64,000 nucleotides of DNA from Palleronia abyssalis (GTDB taxonomy: Bacteria; Pseudomonadota; Alphaproteobacteria; Rhodobacterales; Rhodobacteraceae). Shown here one piece after another: positions 45,466 to 55,501 of this stretch. The DNA lies in the NCBI RefSeq assembly GCF_900302445.1, contig NZ_ONZF01000008.1:62001-126000 (forward strand), read 5' to 3'. The position numbers were made by a program, and so were the translations under genes. Positions within the stretch are counted from its first letter, which is position 1; each line of letters opens with the position of its first letter. A model generated the notes under the pieces. That model did no database searches. It had not been told where the DNA came from and saw nothing but the letters and a program-made list of their open reading frames with translations.

Positions 45466-46133
45466 GGAGCGTTCTCCCGGAAAAAGGCGGCAAGATGTGC
45501 GCCGGTCATGGCAGCATCGGTCGGTTCGGAAAGGTTTTCCCGCGCGTCCGACAGCACGTCGTCGGGCACGATACCTTCGCCGACGGCGGGAATCATGTCA
45601 CCGATCAGGTCGTTCCTAAATTCGGGATGCGGTTGAATTGTCAGGGTTTTTCCGCAGGAAAGCCCGGCATATTTTGTGAACTCGTTGGTCATCACGGTTG
45701 CGAAGCCTTCGGGCGGGTGGATCACCTGATCCTGATGCCAGGCATTCAGATGCACCGTCTTCCCCTGCCAGTCATAGGCACGCCGCCCGACAGCCCAACC
45801 GCGGCCAAACTTGCCGACTTCGCCGCCCAGGGCTTGCGCGATGATCTGGTGTCCGAAGCAGATGCCGACCATTGGACGCGTGCCGTGGATCGCCCTGATC
45901 AGGCGTTCCAACGGGCCGATCCAATCATGATCCTCGTAGGCACCGAAGCGTGAGCCCGAGACCAGCCAACCGTCGCACAGGGTTGGATCGTCGGGCACGT
46001 CGCCCTCGAACACGCGAAAGACTTGCCACTCGAACCCGTTACCCAAGAGCTGTGCATAAAGCTGTGGATAGTTTCCGTGCCTGTCGATCAGCGAAGGTCG
46101 CATGTCGCCGCATTGAAGAAGTCCCAGGCGCAC
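45462..46133 (-). CDS. Class I glutamine amidotransferase domain protein
   Basis: A stand-alone class I GATase of 223 residues. The nucleophile Cys lies in GICFGHQ and the His-Glu pair in QPHPEF, so the hydrolytic triad is complete. It resembles the GuaA-type single-domain amidotransferases that hydrolyse gamma-glutamyl bonds, rather than the larger PuuD. Coupled by GTGA to the glutamine-synthetase-like gene, which suggests one makes and the other cleaves a gamma-glutamyl amide. It starts three bases below the apt stop, so it probably shares transcription with apt. Confidence 0.83.
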   Translation of the reverse strand: MRLGLLQCGDMRPSLIDRHGNYPQLYAQLLGNGFEWQVFRVFEGDVPDDPTLCDGWLVSGSRFGAYEDHDWIGPLERLIRAIHGTRPMVGICFGHQIIAQALGGEVGKFGRGWAVGRRAYDWQGKTVHLNAWHQDQVIHPPEGFATVMTNEFTKYAGLSCGKTLTIQPHPEFRNDLIGDMIPAVGEGIVPDDVLSDARENLSEPTDAAMTGAHLAAFFRENAP

Positions 46134-46136
46134 GGA

Positions 46137-46676
46137 TCAGTCCCCTTCGAATGCGCAAAGCGCTTCGACCCGCAGGCCCAGATCCTTTAGACGCTTGCGT
46201 CCGCCAAGATCGGGCAGGTCGACGATGAAGGCGCATCCGACGATCCTGGCCCCCATCCGCTCGCAGAGTTTCACACCGGCTTCGGCGGTGCCGCCGGTGG
46301 CCAAAAGGTCGTCGACCAGCAAAACGCGTTCGCCGGCCTGAAGGGCGTCGTCGTGCACCTCCATCACCGCTTCGCCGTATTCCAGCAGGTAGGGCTGTTC
46401 CAGAGTAGCGCCCGGCAGCTTGCCCTTCTTGCGGATCGGCACGAAGCCGACGTTCAACTGGTGCGCGATCGCCCCGCCCATGATGAAGCCGCGCGCCTCA
46501 AGGGCGACGACCTTGTCGAAGCGCTGATCCGCGAACGGGTCCAGAAGCTGGTCGATGCAGATGCGAAAGCCGCGCGGGTCGGCGAACAGGGTCGTCACGT
46601 CACGGAACATGATGCCGGGTTTCGGGAAATCCGGAATCGTCCGAATGTAGTCGCGAACGGATTTCTTGGGCTGCAT
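46137..46676 (-). CDS. apt: Adenine phosphoribosyltransferase
   Basis: Converts adenine and PRPP to AMP. The protein has 179 residues; it shows the start [20 protein letters not shown], the GFIMGGAIA block and the PRPP loop [13 protein letters not shown]. Just upstream on the same strand is mtnP, which releases adenine from methylthioadenosine, so the two genes form a short salvage route. Confidence 0.96.
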   Translation of the reverse strand: MQPKKSVRDYIRTIPDFPKPGIMFRDVTTLFADPRGFRICIDQLLDPFADQRFDKVVALEARGFIMGGAIAHQLNVGFVPIRKKGKLPGATLEQPYLLEYGEAVMEVHDDALQAGERVLLVDDLLATGGTAEAGVKLCERMGARIVGCAFIVDLPDLGGRKRLKDLGLRVEALCAFEGD

Positions 46677-46737
46677 GGAGACTCCTTCACGGCCACGTCG
46701 GGCGTGACCTAACGCAGCCTGCCGCCCGCGCCAAGCG

Positions 46738-46836
46738 TCAGCGGGACAGCATCGCCTTTGGCGCGGGCGCGGGTCCGATCGCTGGCGCAGTCAGCCATAA
46801 AAAGCCACCGCAGAAGAGGAGGAGCACGAGTTTCAT
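46738..46836 (-). CDS. Possible 32-residue membrane or secreted peptide
   Basis: A short frame between mtnP and apt on their strand. It reads [15 protein letters not shown] then [17 protein letters not shown]: a positively charged start, a hydrophobic stretch, then an Ala-Pro-rich end, like a small single-pass peptide or a bare signal peptide. Only a weak GGGG precedes the ATG. It fills most of the 195-base gap between its neighbours. There is no proof of translation. Confidence 0.35.
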   Translation of the reverse strand: MKLVLLLFCGGFLWLTAPAIGPAPAPKAMLSR

Positions 46837-46871
46837 GCCCCAAGTCTAAGGAGGGGTTGGTTAAGCGGCGG

Positions 46872-47738
<867 letters not shown>

Positions 47739-47922
47739 GTGTGCCCCCGTGGTTTACCGAAAGTTTGCCGACTTGCGCGACCGGGCGAAAGGGGGTGCAC
47801 GTGGGGATCCGGCCCTTCGGGGAGGGTATTTTCGCCAAGGGTGAATTGGCGGGCGGTTTTCAGGTGTCCGGACGGGCGGCGGTGGGATAGGCGACCGTCG
47901 TCGGGACCGAGGGGAGGTGGAC

Positions 47923-48600
47923 ATGCTGCCATGGGAATTGTTGGCGACGACGCGCGCGCCGGACGGAGACACCCTGCGCCTGTTTCGGCGGGGTGGCGAA
48001 TTTTCGATCCGTCTGGGGGACGGGAACGAATTGATGAACAGCCGCCTCTCCGGCTCGGAAGAGGCGTTGGCGACGCTGACGCTTGAACGGCTGGGCCCGC
48101 GGCCAGCGCCGCGCATGCTGATCGGCGGCCTTGGGCTGGGGTTCACGCTGCGCGCGGCGCTGGCGATGGCACCGCCTGAGGGTGATCTGGTGGTGTCTGA
48201 GGTCGTGCCCGAGCTTGCCGACTGGGCGGACGCCCATATGAGCACGGTTTTCGAAGGATGCCTGTCCGATCCGCGCGTCGATTTGCGAGTGGGGGATGTC
48301 GGCGTGGAGATCAGGCAAAACGGGGCGCGCTTCGATGCGATCCTTCTGGATGTCGACAATGGGCCGGATGGCTTGACGCGGCCGGGCAACGACGTGCTTT
48401 ACAGCCGTGCCGGCCTGCGCGCGGCGCGGACCGCGCTGACCCCGGGTGGTGTTCTTGGCGTGTGGTCCGCCGCACCGGACCGGGCATTCACCGAGCGGCT
48501 GTCACAGGCCGGGTTCGACGTCGAGGCGCAGACCGTGCGCGCGGGCCGCACGAAGCGTGGGGTGCGGCACACTGTCTGGATCGCGGTCCGCCCGGGCTAA
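47923..48600 (+). CDS. Spermidine-synthase-like methyltransferase-fold protein
   Basis: A Rossmann-fold protein of 225 residues with a nucleotide-binding loop LIGGLGLGFTLRAAL and an acidic strand VVSEVVPEL. The conserved ILLDVDNGPDGLT follows. It lacks the N-terminal tetramer domain and the GGGDGG loop of true spermidine synthases, so enzymatic identity is open. GGGGAGG lies five bases before the ATG, which is preferred over the GTG two codons upstream. Divergent from mtnP, which removes methylthioadenosine. Confidence 0.75.
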   Translation: MLPWELLATTRAPDGDTLRLFRRGGEFSIRLGDGNELMNSRLSGSEEALATLTLERLGPRPAPRMLIGGLGLGFTLRAALAMAPPEGDLVVSEVVPELADWADAHMSTVFEGCLSDPRVDLRVGDVGVEIRQNGARFDAILLDVDNGPDGLTRPGNDVLYSRAGLRAARTALTPGGVLGVWSAAPDRAFTERLSQAGFDVEAQTVRAGRTKRGVRHTVWIAVRPG

Positions 48601-48620
48601 GGGGGCGGACCGGCATAGGC

Positions 48621-49625
48621 TCAGATCGACAGGGTGATCTTGCCGAAATGGCTGCCCGATTCCTCGTGCCGGAAGGCGTCGGCGATATCGTCCAGCGGGA
48701 AGTTGCGGTCCAGGATCGGGCGGATGCCCGTCGATTCCATCGCGCGGACCATGGCATTCTGCATTGCATGGGATCCCACGATGAGGCCCTGTAGGCGCTG
48801 CTGTTTGGCCATCATGAGGGCCGTGGGGATTTCCCCTGAACGGCCGGTCAGAACCCCGATGAGGGCCATGTGCCCGCCGATCTTCGTCGCCTGGATCGAC
48901 TGGTTCAACGTCGCCGGGCCGCCGACCTCGATCGTGTGCGAAACGCCGCCGCCCGACATCTCGGCAATGGCAGGGCCCCATTCGGGCACGGTCTTGTAGT
49001 TGACGGTCCCCGCAGCCCCCATGTTGGTCAGCCGCGCCAGCTTCTCGTCCGAGGAGGAGGTTGCGAAGACACGCGCCCCCATCGCCTTGGCGATCAGGAA
49101 GGCATAGGTCGAGACGCCCCCGGTGCCCAGTACCAGCACGGTGTCGCCGGCCTTCAGCCCCCCGTCGACGACCAGCGCGCGCCATGCGGTCAGGCCGGCC
49201 GTGGTGATCGTCGCGGCTTCCTCGTGCGACCAGCCTTTGGGCGATTTGGTGAAGTAATTCGCGGGCCGCGTGACGGCTTCGCGGGCATAGCCGTCAATCC
49301 CGTCACCTGGCGTCCGCGTGAAATCGGCGATCTGCGGCGGACCGTCCATCCAGTCGGGAAAGAAGGTGGATACGACGTGGTCACCTGCTGCGAAGTCGGT
49401 GACGCCATCACCCACCGCGTCGACCTCTCCTGCCCCGTCGGACATGGGGATGCGCCCGTCCTCGCTGGGCATGTTGCCCGATACAACTCCGTAGTCGTGG
49501 AAGTTCAAGGACGAGGCCCGCAAGCGTACGCGTATCTCGCCCGGCCCGGGATCGGGTGCGTCGGGTCCGTCGGTCACGGTCAGCTTGTCGAGGCCGCCGG
49601 GGGCGGCGAGGCGGATGGTCTTCAT
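48621..49625 (-). CDS. Zinc-independent alcohol dehydrogenase / quinone oxidoreductase family protein
   Basis: A medium-chain dehydrogenase/reductase of 334 residues. The N-terminal domain has RASSLNFHDYGVVSG, and the NAD(P) site is VLVLGTGGVSTYAFLIA. The catalytic-zinc Cys is absent, which fits the NADPH-quinone-reductase branch. The ATG at 49625 is preferred over a longer frame because MKTIRLAAPGG is the usual start. Substrate unknown. Convergent with the spermidine-synthase-like gene. Confidence 0.85.
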   Translation of the reverse strand: MKTIRLAAPGGLDKLTVTDGPDAPDPGPGEIRVRLRASSLNFHDYGVVSGNMPSEDGRIPMSDGAGEVDAVGDGVTDFAAGDHVVSTFFPDWMDGPPQIADFTRTPGDGIDGYAREAVTRPANYFTKSPKGWSHEEAATITTAGLTAWRALVVDGGLKAGDTVLVLGTGGVSTYAFLIAKAMGARVFATSSSDEKLARLTNMGAAGTVNYKTVPEWGPAIAEMSGGGVSHTIEVGGPATLNQSIQATKIGGHMALIGVLTGRSGEIPTALMMAKQQRLQGLIVGSHAMQNAMVRAMESTGIRPILDRNFPLDDIADAFRHEESGSHFGKITLSI

Positions 49626-49741
49626 GATGTTTCGCTCCGTTCCGAGTTGCTGCCGGTCAAGATCGTTCGCGGCCGGAGTGAGGCAAGACCCAACCCCGCG
49701 GAAGGGCTTCACGTGCGCTTTCGGACATCGATCGCGGTGCC

Positions 49742-50392
49742 CTATGGCGCGAAGTGGGCCAGGCTGTCGATATCGCAGGCTTGCAAGGCCTCAGTCGCGG
49801 CCTCGATCCGATCGCGTGGCCATGCCCACCATTTCAGGTCAAGCAGTCGATCGACATCCCCTTGGTCGAACCGCATGCGAAGAAGGCGCGCGGGATTCCC
49901 GGCCATGACGGCATAGGGCGGCACGCGCCCCCGGACCACTGCACCGGTGGCGATGATGGCACCGTCGCCGATCTGCGCGGCGGGAGAGATGGTCGCGCCC
50001 ATTCCTATCCAGACGTCATTGCCAATGATGGTATCGCGGGCATCCGGGGTGTATCCCCTCATGGCGGCCGGATCGAAGACGGGGAAGGGATAGGTGCTTA
50101 TGCCGCCCGTGGCGTGGTTGGCCGAAGCCGTCACGATGCGTACCCCGCTCGCGATCTGGCAGAACCGGCCGATATGCAGGTGATCCGGTGCGCCGGGATA
50201 GAGATAGGGGGCCAGCATCGCCGCCCATCCGTCCGGGTCCGACGGCGGGTCGATGGCGGAATAATAGGACCAGTCGCCGACGTGGATGTTCGGATGGTCA
50301 ATCGCGCGGGATAGGTGAACGGTGCCAAGATGTGGGCTGCCGTCGGGCAGGGCGATGGGATGCAACGCATCCGGATCGGGAAGGGAGGGCAT
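49742..50392 (-). CDS. Xenobiotic/CatB-type O-acetyltransferase (hexapeptide repeat)
   Basis: A left-handed beta-helix acetyltransferase of 216 residues. The catalytic His lies in SANHATGG, hexapeptide repeats run through GNDVWIGMGATI and GDGAIIATGAVV, and the AVMAGNPARLLRMRF end is typical. It resembles the XAT group (CatB/Vat) used for chloramphenicol or streptogramins, but many such proteins act on sugars. A 188-base gap separates it from the upstream flavin reductase gene. Confidence 0.85.
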   Translation of the reverse strand: MPSLPDPDALHPIALPDGSPHLGTVHLSRAIDHPNIHVGDWSYYSAIDPPSDPDGWAAMLAPYLYPGAPDHLHIGRFCQIASGVRIVTASANHATGGISTYPFPVFDPAAMRGYTPDARDTIIGNDVWIGMGATISPAAQIGDGAIIATGAVVRGRVPPYAVMAGNPARLLRMRFDQGDVDRLLDLKWWAWPRDRIEAATEALQACDIDSLAHFAP

Positions 50393-50580
50393 GGGGACCT
50401 CTCAGGCTCTGTAACATGGAATGGGCTCAGAGCTGTGAAATCACCGGTTCCTCCATCGGTTTTGAGGCGTGTTAGCAGTTTAGGTGGCAAAAGTCCACGG
50501 AAGACCCGATCAGCACTGCTTGCCCTTGGATCGGGGGGGTGCGGCAAGCGCGCCCTTGGAGGGCTATCCGCGATCCCCGA

Positions 50581-51186
50581 TCATTCCCCAGGCCGCGGCA
50601 TCGAGAACAGGTCGGTGACCTTGGCGAAATCTCGGTAGCCCAACCGCGAGACGGGATTGAAGCTGAGAACATCGAACCGGCCGTCGACCAGGGCATCCTC
50701 GCGAATGTGGATGCCGGTGACCGTTCCGATGACCAGAAAATTGCTCTGACCCTCAAGCTGCACGATCTGGGTCATGCGGCATTCCAGATTGGCCGGGGCC
50801 GCCGCCACGCGCGAGCAATCGATCGTCTCGCACGGCGCTTTTTCCAGGTCGGTATGCCGGAATTCATCCGTCCCGCGGTCCCACGGCCCCGAGCTTTCGT
50901 TCATCGCCCCCTTCAGCGCGTCCGACACCACGTTGCAGCAGAACACGCCGGTTTCGCGGATGTTCGAGACACTGTCCTTCGTACCGTCGCGGTCAGGTTT
51001 CGCGCCCGTGGACGAGAAGATTACCTGCGGCGGCGTGTAGGCGACCGCGTTGAAGAAGGAGTAGGGGGCCAGGTTTTCCGATCCGTCCGCCCCGCGGGTC
51101 GAGATCCAGCCGATGGGGCGCGGCGCCACGATCGCATTGAACGGGTTGTGGGGAAGGCCGTGGCCGTCCTCGGGGCGATAGAACAT
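50581..51186 (-). CDS. Flavin reductase-like FMN-binding protein
   Basis: A split-barrel FMN-binding protein of 201 residues of the flavin-reductase-like group: IVAPRPIGWISTRGADG, NLAPYSFFNAVAYTPP and the late FNPVSRLGYRDF. These proteins often supply reduced flavin to a monooxygenase, but none lies nearby. It is divergent from the GNAT gene across 73 bases. Confidence 0.87.
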   Translation of the reverse strand: MFYRPEDGHGLPHNPFNAIVAPRPIGWISTRGADGSENLAPYSFFNAVAYTPPQVIFSSTGAKPDRDGTKDSVSNIRETGVFCCNVVSDALKGAMNESSGPWDRGTDEFRHTDLEKAPCETIDCSRVAAAPANLECRMTQIVQLEGQSNFLVIGTVTGIHIREDALVDGRFDVLSFNPVSRLGYRDFAKVTDLFSMPRPGE

Positions 51187-51259
51187 CTCGTACTCCTTCG
51201 CGTTTGCGACAGGGGTAGCACCGTGCTAGGCGGCGCGCCAGCCGAAGGGGGGGCAGGGG

Positions 51260-51757
51260 ATGCTGACGGTCGAGGCGCCTCAGGATTGGTGGGAGGTCGA
51301 GTCGCTTTTCGACCTGAGCTTCGCGCCGGGGCGCGAGCTTCTGTCGTCCTATCGGCTGCGCGACGGCGTGCCGCCGGTCGGGCCTTTATGCCTGGTCAGT
51401 CGCGAGACGGGCGTCGTGGGCGGTGCCATCCGGTACTGGCCTGTGCGGGTCGGCGAGGCACCGGCGCTTCTTCTTGGTCCCGTCGCCGTGCATCCCACGC
51501 GACAAGGGGAAGGCTTGGGCGCGATGCTGATCCAGACCAGCCTCGACCGGGCGGCGAGTCTCGGCCATGACAGGGTGATGCTGGTGGGCGACGCACCCTA
51601 TTACGGCAGGTTCGGGTTCGAACGCCTGGATCATGTCCAGATGCCGCCGCCGACCAATCCCGACCGGGTTCTCGGGCTGGAACTGCAGGAAGGCGCTTGG
51701 CGGAACGTGTCCGGGCAAGTCACGCCTTGGCAAGAGGTCGCCTGCCCCCCATCTTGA
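51260..51757 (+). CDS. GNAT-family N-acetyltransferase (YhbS-like)
   Basis: A single GNAT domain of 165 residues with the acetyl-CoA loop VAVHPTRQGEGLGAMLI and the late PYYGRFGFERLDHVQM, which is typical of YhbS-like proteins. The acceptor is unknown. It is followed five bases later by an EcsC gene, so the two are probably co-transcribed. Confidence 0.88.
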   Translation: MLTVEAPQDWWEVESLFDLSFAPGRELLSSYRLRDGVPPVGPLCLVSRETGVVGGAIRYWPVRVGEAPALLLGPVAVHPTRQGEGLGAMLIQTSLDRAASLGHDRVMLVGDAPYYGRFGFERLDHVQMPPPTNPDRVLGLELQEGAWRNVSGQVTPWQEVACPPS

Positions 51758-51762
51758 GCGGC

Positions 51763-52539
51763 ATGAGCACAGAGCCCGTCGAATACGAAGAAATTTCGCC
51801 CGAACTCTCGGAGGAGCTGGACCGTCTCGCCAAGAGGTTCCGCATGGCCGACGGCGTGGGCATGCAGGTCCTCAGCCTGATAGGTGGCCAGACCGAGGAT
51901 CTTCTGGGTCGCCTGCCCATGTCGGTCCGTCAGGGACTGGACCGGGCCACCCGCCGCGCGCTGGAGTCGGCGTTCGATGCCGCGCAGTTTTCGCGGGGTC
52001 GCTTGAAGGATCGCCCCGATTGGCTGAACACCGTGGCGACAACGGCGATGGGGGCCATGGGCGGCGCGGGCGGAATGCCGACCGCGCTGGCCGAGCTTCC
52101 GGTGACCACCACCGTCCTTCTGCGCGCCATTCAGGGCATCGCGTCCGATCTGGGATTCGACGTGACCGAACCCGTCGTGCGCGCGCAATGCCTTCAGGTA
52201 TTCGCGGCGGCGGGACCCCTGTCGCGCGATGACGGGACCGACATGGCCTTCCTGACCGCCCGGATCACCCTGTCGGGGCCTGCGGTTCACGGCCTGATCG
52301 CCAAGATTGCCCCGCGCATGGCGACGGTTCTGGGCCAGAAACTGGCGGCACAGGCCGTTCCGGTGATCGGCGCGGCCGCGGGGGCGGCCACGAACTATGC
52401 CTTCACCAGCTACTATCAGGAAATGGCCCGGGTCTATTTCGGCCTTCGCGCCCTGGCGCGCGACAGTGGGGTCGAGGTCGATACGCTGTTGCGCGAGTTT
52501 CGAATGCGTGTTCAGCCGCCGCGCGAAATCATGCTGTAG
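51763..52539 (+). CDS. EcsC family protein
   Basis: A protein of 258 residues matching EcsC: an acidic N-terminal tail, the GLDRATRRALESAFDAAQ helix, a Gly/Ala-rich hydrophobic middle (MGAMGGAGGMPTALAELP) and the terminal VPVIGAAAGAATNYAFTSYY segment. EcsC was named from a Bacillus locus; its biochemical role is not known. The ATG at 51763 lies just after the GNAT stop. Confidence 0.85.
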   Translation: MSTEPVEYEEISPELSEELDRLAKRFRMADGVGMQVLSLIGGQTEDLLGRLPMSVRQGLDRATRRALESAFDAAQFSRGRLKDRPDWLNTVATTAMGAMGGAGGMPTALAELPVTTTVLLRAIQGIASDLGFDVTEPVVRAQCLQVFAAAGPLSRDDGTDMAFLTARITLSGPAVHGLIAKIAPRMATVLGQKLAAQAVPVIGAAAGAATNYAFTSYYQEMARVYFGLRALARDSGVEVDTLLREFRMRVQPPREIML

Positions 52540-52624
52540 CGCGCCGGCGGGCGTCTGCCGGAACCGGTTGACGCGGCTTTCGGGAAAGAACATTCCTCCT
52601 CCGGCATAAGAGGAGGAGACCCAG

Positions 52625-53623
52625 ATGCTTCGACGCTCATTCCTGACGACCGCCGCGGTCGCCGCCCTCATGGGCACCGCCGTTCAGGCCGCCCCCGAGG
52701 ATTTCGCCGACATGGAGCAGGTCAACCTGCGCCTGGCGCATGTGGTGAACGAACAGGACGGCTTCCACGTCGCCGCCGAACGCTTCGCCGAGCTTGTGGA
52801 CGAGCGCACCGGCGGCAAGATCTCGGTCGAGATTTTCCCCAACGCGACGCTTGGCGACGAGCGCACCCTTCTGGAAGGCATGCAGATCGGGTCGATCGAC
52901 ATGGGCGTGATCACCGCCGGTCCGGTGTCGAACTTCCTGCCCGAGATGGCGGTGTTCGAGCTGCCCTTCCTGTTCCCGTCGAACGAAGCCGCCTACGAGG
53001 TTCTCGATGGCGAGGTTGGGCAAGAGGTTCTGGGCCGTCTGGAAAACGTGAACCTCAAAGGCTTGGCCTATGCCGAGCGTGGGTTCCGCAACCTGACGAA
53101 CTCGGTCCGGCCCGTGGCCAGCCCCGACGACATGGACGGCATGCGCATCCGCGTGATGGAAAACCCCGTCTACATCGACACGTTCCGCGAACTGGGCGCC
53201 AACGCCATCCCCATGGCCTGGACCGAGGCGCTGACCGCCATGCAGCAGGACACCATCGACGGGCAGGAGAACCCCGTGGGCGTCGTCCACAGCTTCAAGC
53301 TGGACGAGACGCAGGATTACATGACCATGACGCGGCACAGCTATGCGCCCGCGATCTTCGTCATGGGTCTGCCGGTGTGGAACCAGTTCTCAGGCGAGGC
53401 GCAGCAAGTGCTGATGGATTCGGCGCAGGACGCGGCCGAGTATGAGCGCGCCCACAACGCCGAGATGGAAGAGCAGCAGATGGACGAGCTTCGCGAGCGC
53501 GGGATGGAGATCGACATGAATCCCGATCTCGACGCGTTCAAGGCGCAGATCCAGCCCGTCTACGAGCAATATGGCGAAGAGTTCGGCGACCTGCTGAGCC
53601 GGATCCAGTCGCAGACGAACTGA
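52625..53623 (+). CDS. dctP: TRAP transporter substrate-binding protein DctP
   Basis: A periplasmic binding protein of 332 residues with signal peptide MLRRSFLTTAAVAALMGTAVQA. It carries the TRAP signatures AERFAELVDERTGGKISVEI, GMRIRVMENP with the carboxylate-binding Arg, and MQQDTIDGQENP. The ligand is probably an organic or sugar acid. A GGAGGAG site precedes the ATG. First gene of dctPQM. Confidence 0.94.
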   Translation: MLRRSFLTTAAVAALMGTAVQAAPEDFADMEQVNLRLAHVVNEQDGFHVAAERFAELVDERTGGKISVEIFPNATLGDERTLLEGMQIGSIDMGVITAGPVSNFLPEMAVFELPFLFPSNEAAYEVLDGEVGQEVLGRLENVNLKGLAYAERGFRNLTNSVRPVASPDDMDGMRIRVMENPVYIDTFRELGANAIPMAWTEALTAMQQDTIDGQENPVGVVHSFKLDETQDYMTMTRHSYAPAIFVMGLPVWNQFSGEAQQVLMDSAQDAAEYERAHNAEMEEQQMDELRERGMEIDMNPDLDAFKAQIQPVYEQYGEEFGDLLSRIQSQTN

Positions 53624-53625
53624 AG

Positions 53626-54120
53626 GTGGACCGCGTGGCGGATCTGACGGAACGGGCGGTCGCGGCAGTGCTGCGGCCGGTCGTCTTCGCGGGGATGGCG
53701 GCGCTTGCCGTCGTCATCACCCTTCAGATCGTCTCGCGCGTGTTGTTCACCGCCGTCAGCTGGACCGAGGAGGTCGCGCGCTTTCTTCTGGTCTGGCTGA
53801 CCTTCCTCGGGGCCACCCTGGCCCTGGCCGAGAAGCGCCACATCGCCGTCACCGTTCTGACCGACCGACTTCCGCCCCGCGCACGCCGGATCGTGACCGC
53901 CGCCGGCCTTCTGGCCATGATCGCCTTTCTTGCGGCCCTGTCGTGGATCGGCTGGTCCTACATGTCGATGCAGAGCTTTCAGCGATCCGCGTCGTTGCGC
54001 ATCCCCATGATCTACGTCTACTCGGTCATCCCGCTTTCGAGCGCGCTGATGGCCGTCCTGTGCCTGGGCCAGATTCTGGCGGTCCTAACAGGGCGTGAAC
54101 CGGACCGGTCCGTCCCATGA
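53626..54120 (+). CDS. dctQ: TRAP transporter small permease DctQ
   Basis: A membrane protein of 164 residues with four helices and the family segment SWTEEVARFLLVWLTFLGA. The start is GTG; a second in-frame GTG three codons later, with AAGGTGG before it, is equally possible. It overlaps dctM as ATGA. Confidence 0.92.
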   Translation: MDRVADLTERAVAAVLRPVVFAGMAALAVVITLQIVSRVLFTAVSWTEEVARFLLVWLTFLGATLALAEKRHIAVTVLTDRLPPRARRIVTAAGLLAMIAFLAALSWIGWSYMSMQSFQRSASLRIPMIYVYSVIPLSSALMAVLCLGQILAVLTGREPDRSVP

Positions 54121-55364
54121 GCCTGCTTCTGTTCGGCATCTTCGCGGGGCTTCTGGTGATCGGCGTGCCGGTGGCCATCGCCATCGGGGCGGGTACGCTC
54201 GCCGCCGTCTGGGCCAGCGGCGTGCCGGTCCTTGTCGTGCCCCAGCAGATGTTCGCAGGCATCAACAGCTTCGCGCTGGTGGCGGTGCCGATGTTTATCC
54301 TCGCCGGCGACATCATGGCGGCGGGCAAGATCAGCGCGCGGCTGGTGCAGCTGGCCGATGCGCTGATCGGGTTCCTGAAGGGCGGCCTGTCCATCGTTTC
54401 GATCCTCGCGGCGATGTTCTTCGCCGCGATCTCGGGGTCCGGTGCGGCGACCACGGCGGCGGTCAGTGCCACGCTGGTGCCTGAACTGAAGGCCAAGGGG
54501 TATGACCCTGCCTCGGCGGCCAGCCTGATCGCGGCGGGCGGGACCATCGGAGTGGTCATCCCGCCATCCGTCCCGATGATCCTTTACGCCGTCATCGCGC
54601 AGGAATCCGTCGCAAAGCTGTTCCTGAACGGGTTCATCCCCGGCGTGCTGATGGGCCTCGCGCTGATGTCCATCGCCCTGGTGCAGGGCTATCGCCGCGC
54701 CTATCCCAAGGGCAGTCCGTTTTCCCTGCGCACGATCTGGCGCAGTTTCCGGTCGGCCTTCTGGGGCCTGATGACGCCGGTCATTATCCTGGGCGGCATA
54801 TTCTCGGGGATCTTCACCCCCAGCGAGGCGGCGGTGGTCGCGGTCGACTACGCGATCTTCGTGTCGCTGTTCATCTATCGCGACCTCGGCTTGAAGGACA
54901 TCTACCGCATCGTGATCCGGTCGGGGGTGACCACGGCGGTCATCATGTTCGTCATCTCGGCGTCGGCCGCGCTCAGCTGGGCGTTGTCGAACTGGCAGGT
55001 GCCGTCGGCCATCGCGGCCAGCGTGCTGTCGCTGTCGGACGAGCCGATGGTGGTACTGGCCATGATCCTGTGCGTCGTCCTCGTCACGGGCATCTTCATC
55101 GAGACGGCGTCGGCCCTGATCATCCTGACCCCGATCCTGCTGCCGCTGGTGCTGCAACTGGGCCTCGACCCGGTGCATTTCGGAATCGTCCTGGTGGTGG
55201 GGCTGTCGATCGGAATGATCACGCCCCCGGTGGCGATCAATCTTTATGTCGCGTCCTCGGTCACCGGTATCGGGCTCGAGCGTATTGCGGGGGCGGTGCT
55301 GCCTTATCTTTTCGCACTGATCGCGGTTCTGGTGCTGGTCACCTACGGCCCGCTTCTGATCTGA
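54117..55364 (+). CDS. dctM: TRAP transporter large permease DctM
   Basis: A membrane protein of 415 residues with about twelve helices that forms the sodium-coupled transport channel. Signatures are FVLAGDIMAAGKIS-type (VPMFILAGDIMAAGKISARL), the IPPSVPMILYAVIAQ loop and the TPPVAINLYVASSVTG block near the end. Last gene of the TRAP operon. Confidence 0.94.
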   Translation: MSLLLFGIFAGLLVIGVPVAIAIGAGTLAAVWASGVPVLVVPQQMFAGINSFALVAVPMFILAGDIMAAGKISARLVQLADALIGFLKGGLSIVSILAAMFFAAISGSGAATTAAVSATLVPELKAKGYDPASAASLIAAGGTIGVVIPPSVPMILYAVIAQESVAKLFLNGFIPGVLMGLALMSIALVQGYRRAYPKGSPFSLRTIWRSFRSAFWGLMTPVIILGGIFSGIFTPSEAAVVAVDYAIFVSLFIYRDLGLKDIYRIVIRSGVTTAVIMFVISASAALSWALSNWQVPSAIAASVLSLSDEPMVVLAMILCVVLVTGIFIETASALIILTPILLPLVLQLGLDPVHFGIVLVVGLSIGMITPPVAINLYVASSVTGIGLERIAGAVLPYLFALIAVLVLVTYGPLLI

Positions 55365-55419
55365 GGTGGAACGGCTTGTGTCGACCGTCCGTCCCCATTA
55401 GGGGGCAGACATCGTTCGG

Positions 55420-55501
55420 ACCCGGGTGAAACTCCCGGGTGGCTCTCCCGGCCGCCGATCCGCCGGGGCAACCGTAGATAAACTTCAACGATCCCCGGCG
55501 G
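55420..55501 (+). ncRNA. Structured leader upstream of the SulP gene (possible cis-regulatory RNA)
   Basis: The 176-base stretch before the sulP gene holds a perfect seven-base hairpin (ACCCGGG at 55420-55426, CCCGGGT at 55434-55440, loop TGAAACT). Two mutually exclusive pairings follow: CCCGGC (55447-55452) with GCCGGG (55462-55467), or CCGCCGGGG (55460-55468) with CCCCGGCGG (55493-55501). Competing stems like these are a hallmark of riboswitch-style control. Alphaproteobacterial leader motifs before sulfate-type transporters (such as the one named sul1) are known, but I could not confirm a match. Confidence 0.35.

Noticed and set aside
51600-51625. tRNA T-loop-like GGTTCGAAC
   Set aside because: It lies inside the GNAT coding sequence and no acceptor or anticodon stems can be formed around it.
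55460-55475. Glycine-riboswitch-like GGGGCAACC in the sulP leader
   Set aside because: The surrounding conserved core of the glycine aptamer is absent and the downstream gene is an anion transporter, so the resemblance is too short.
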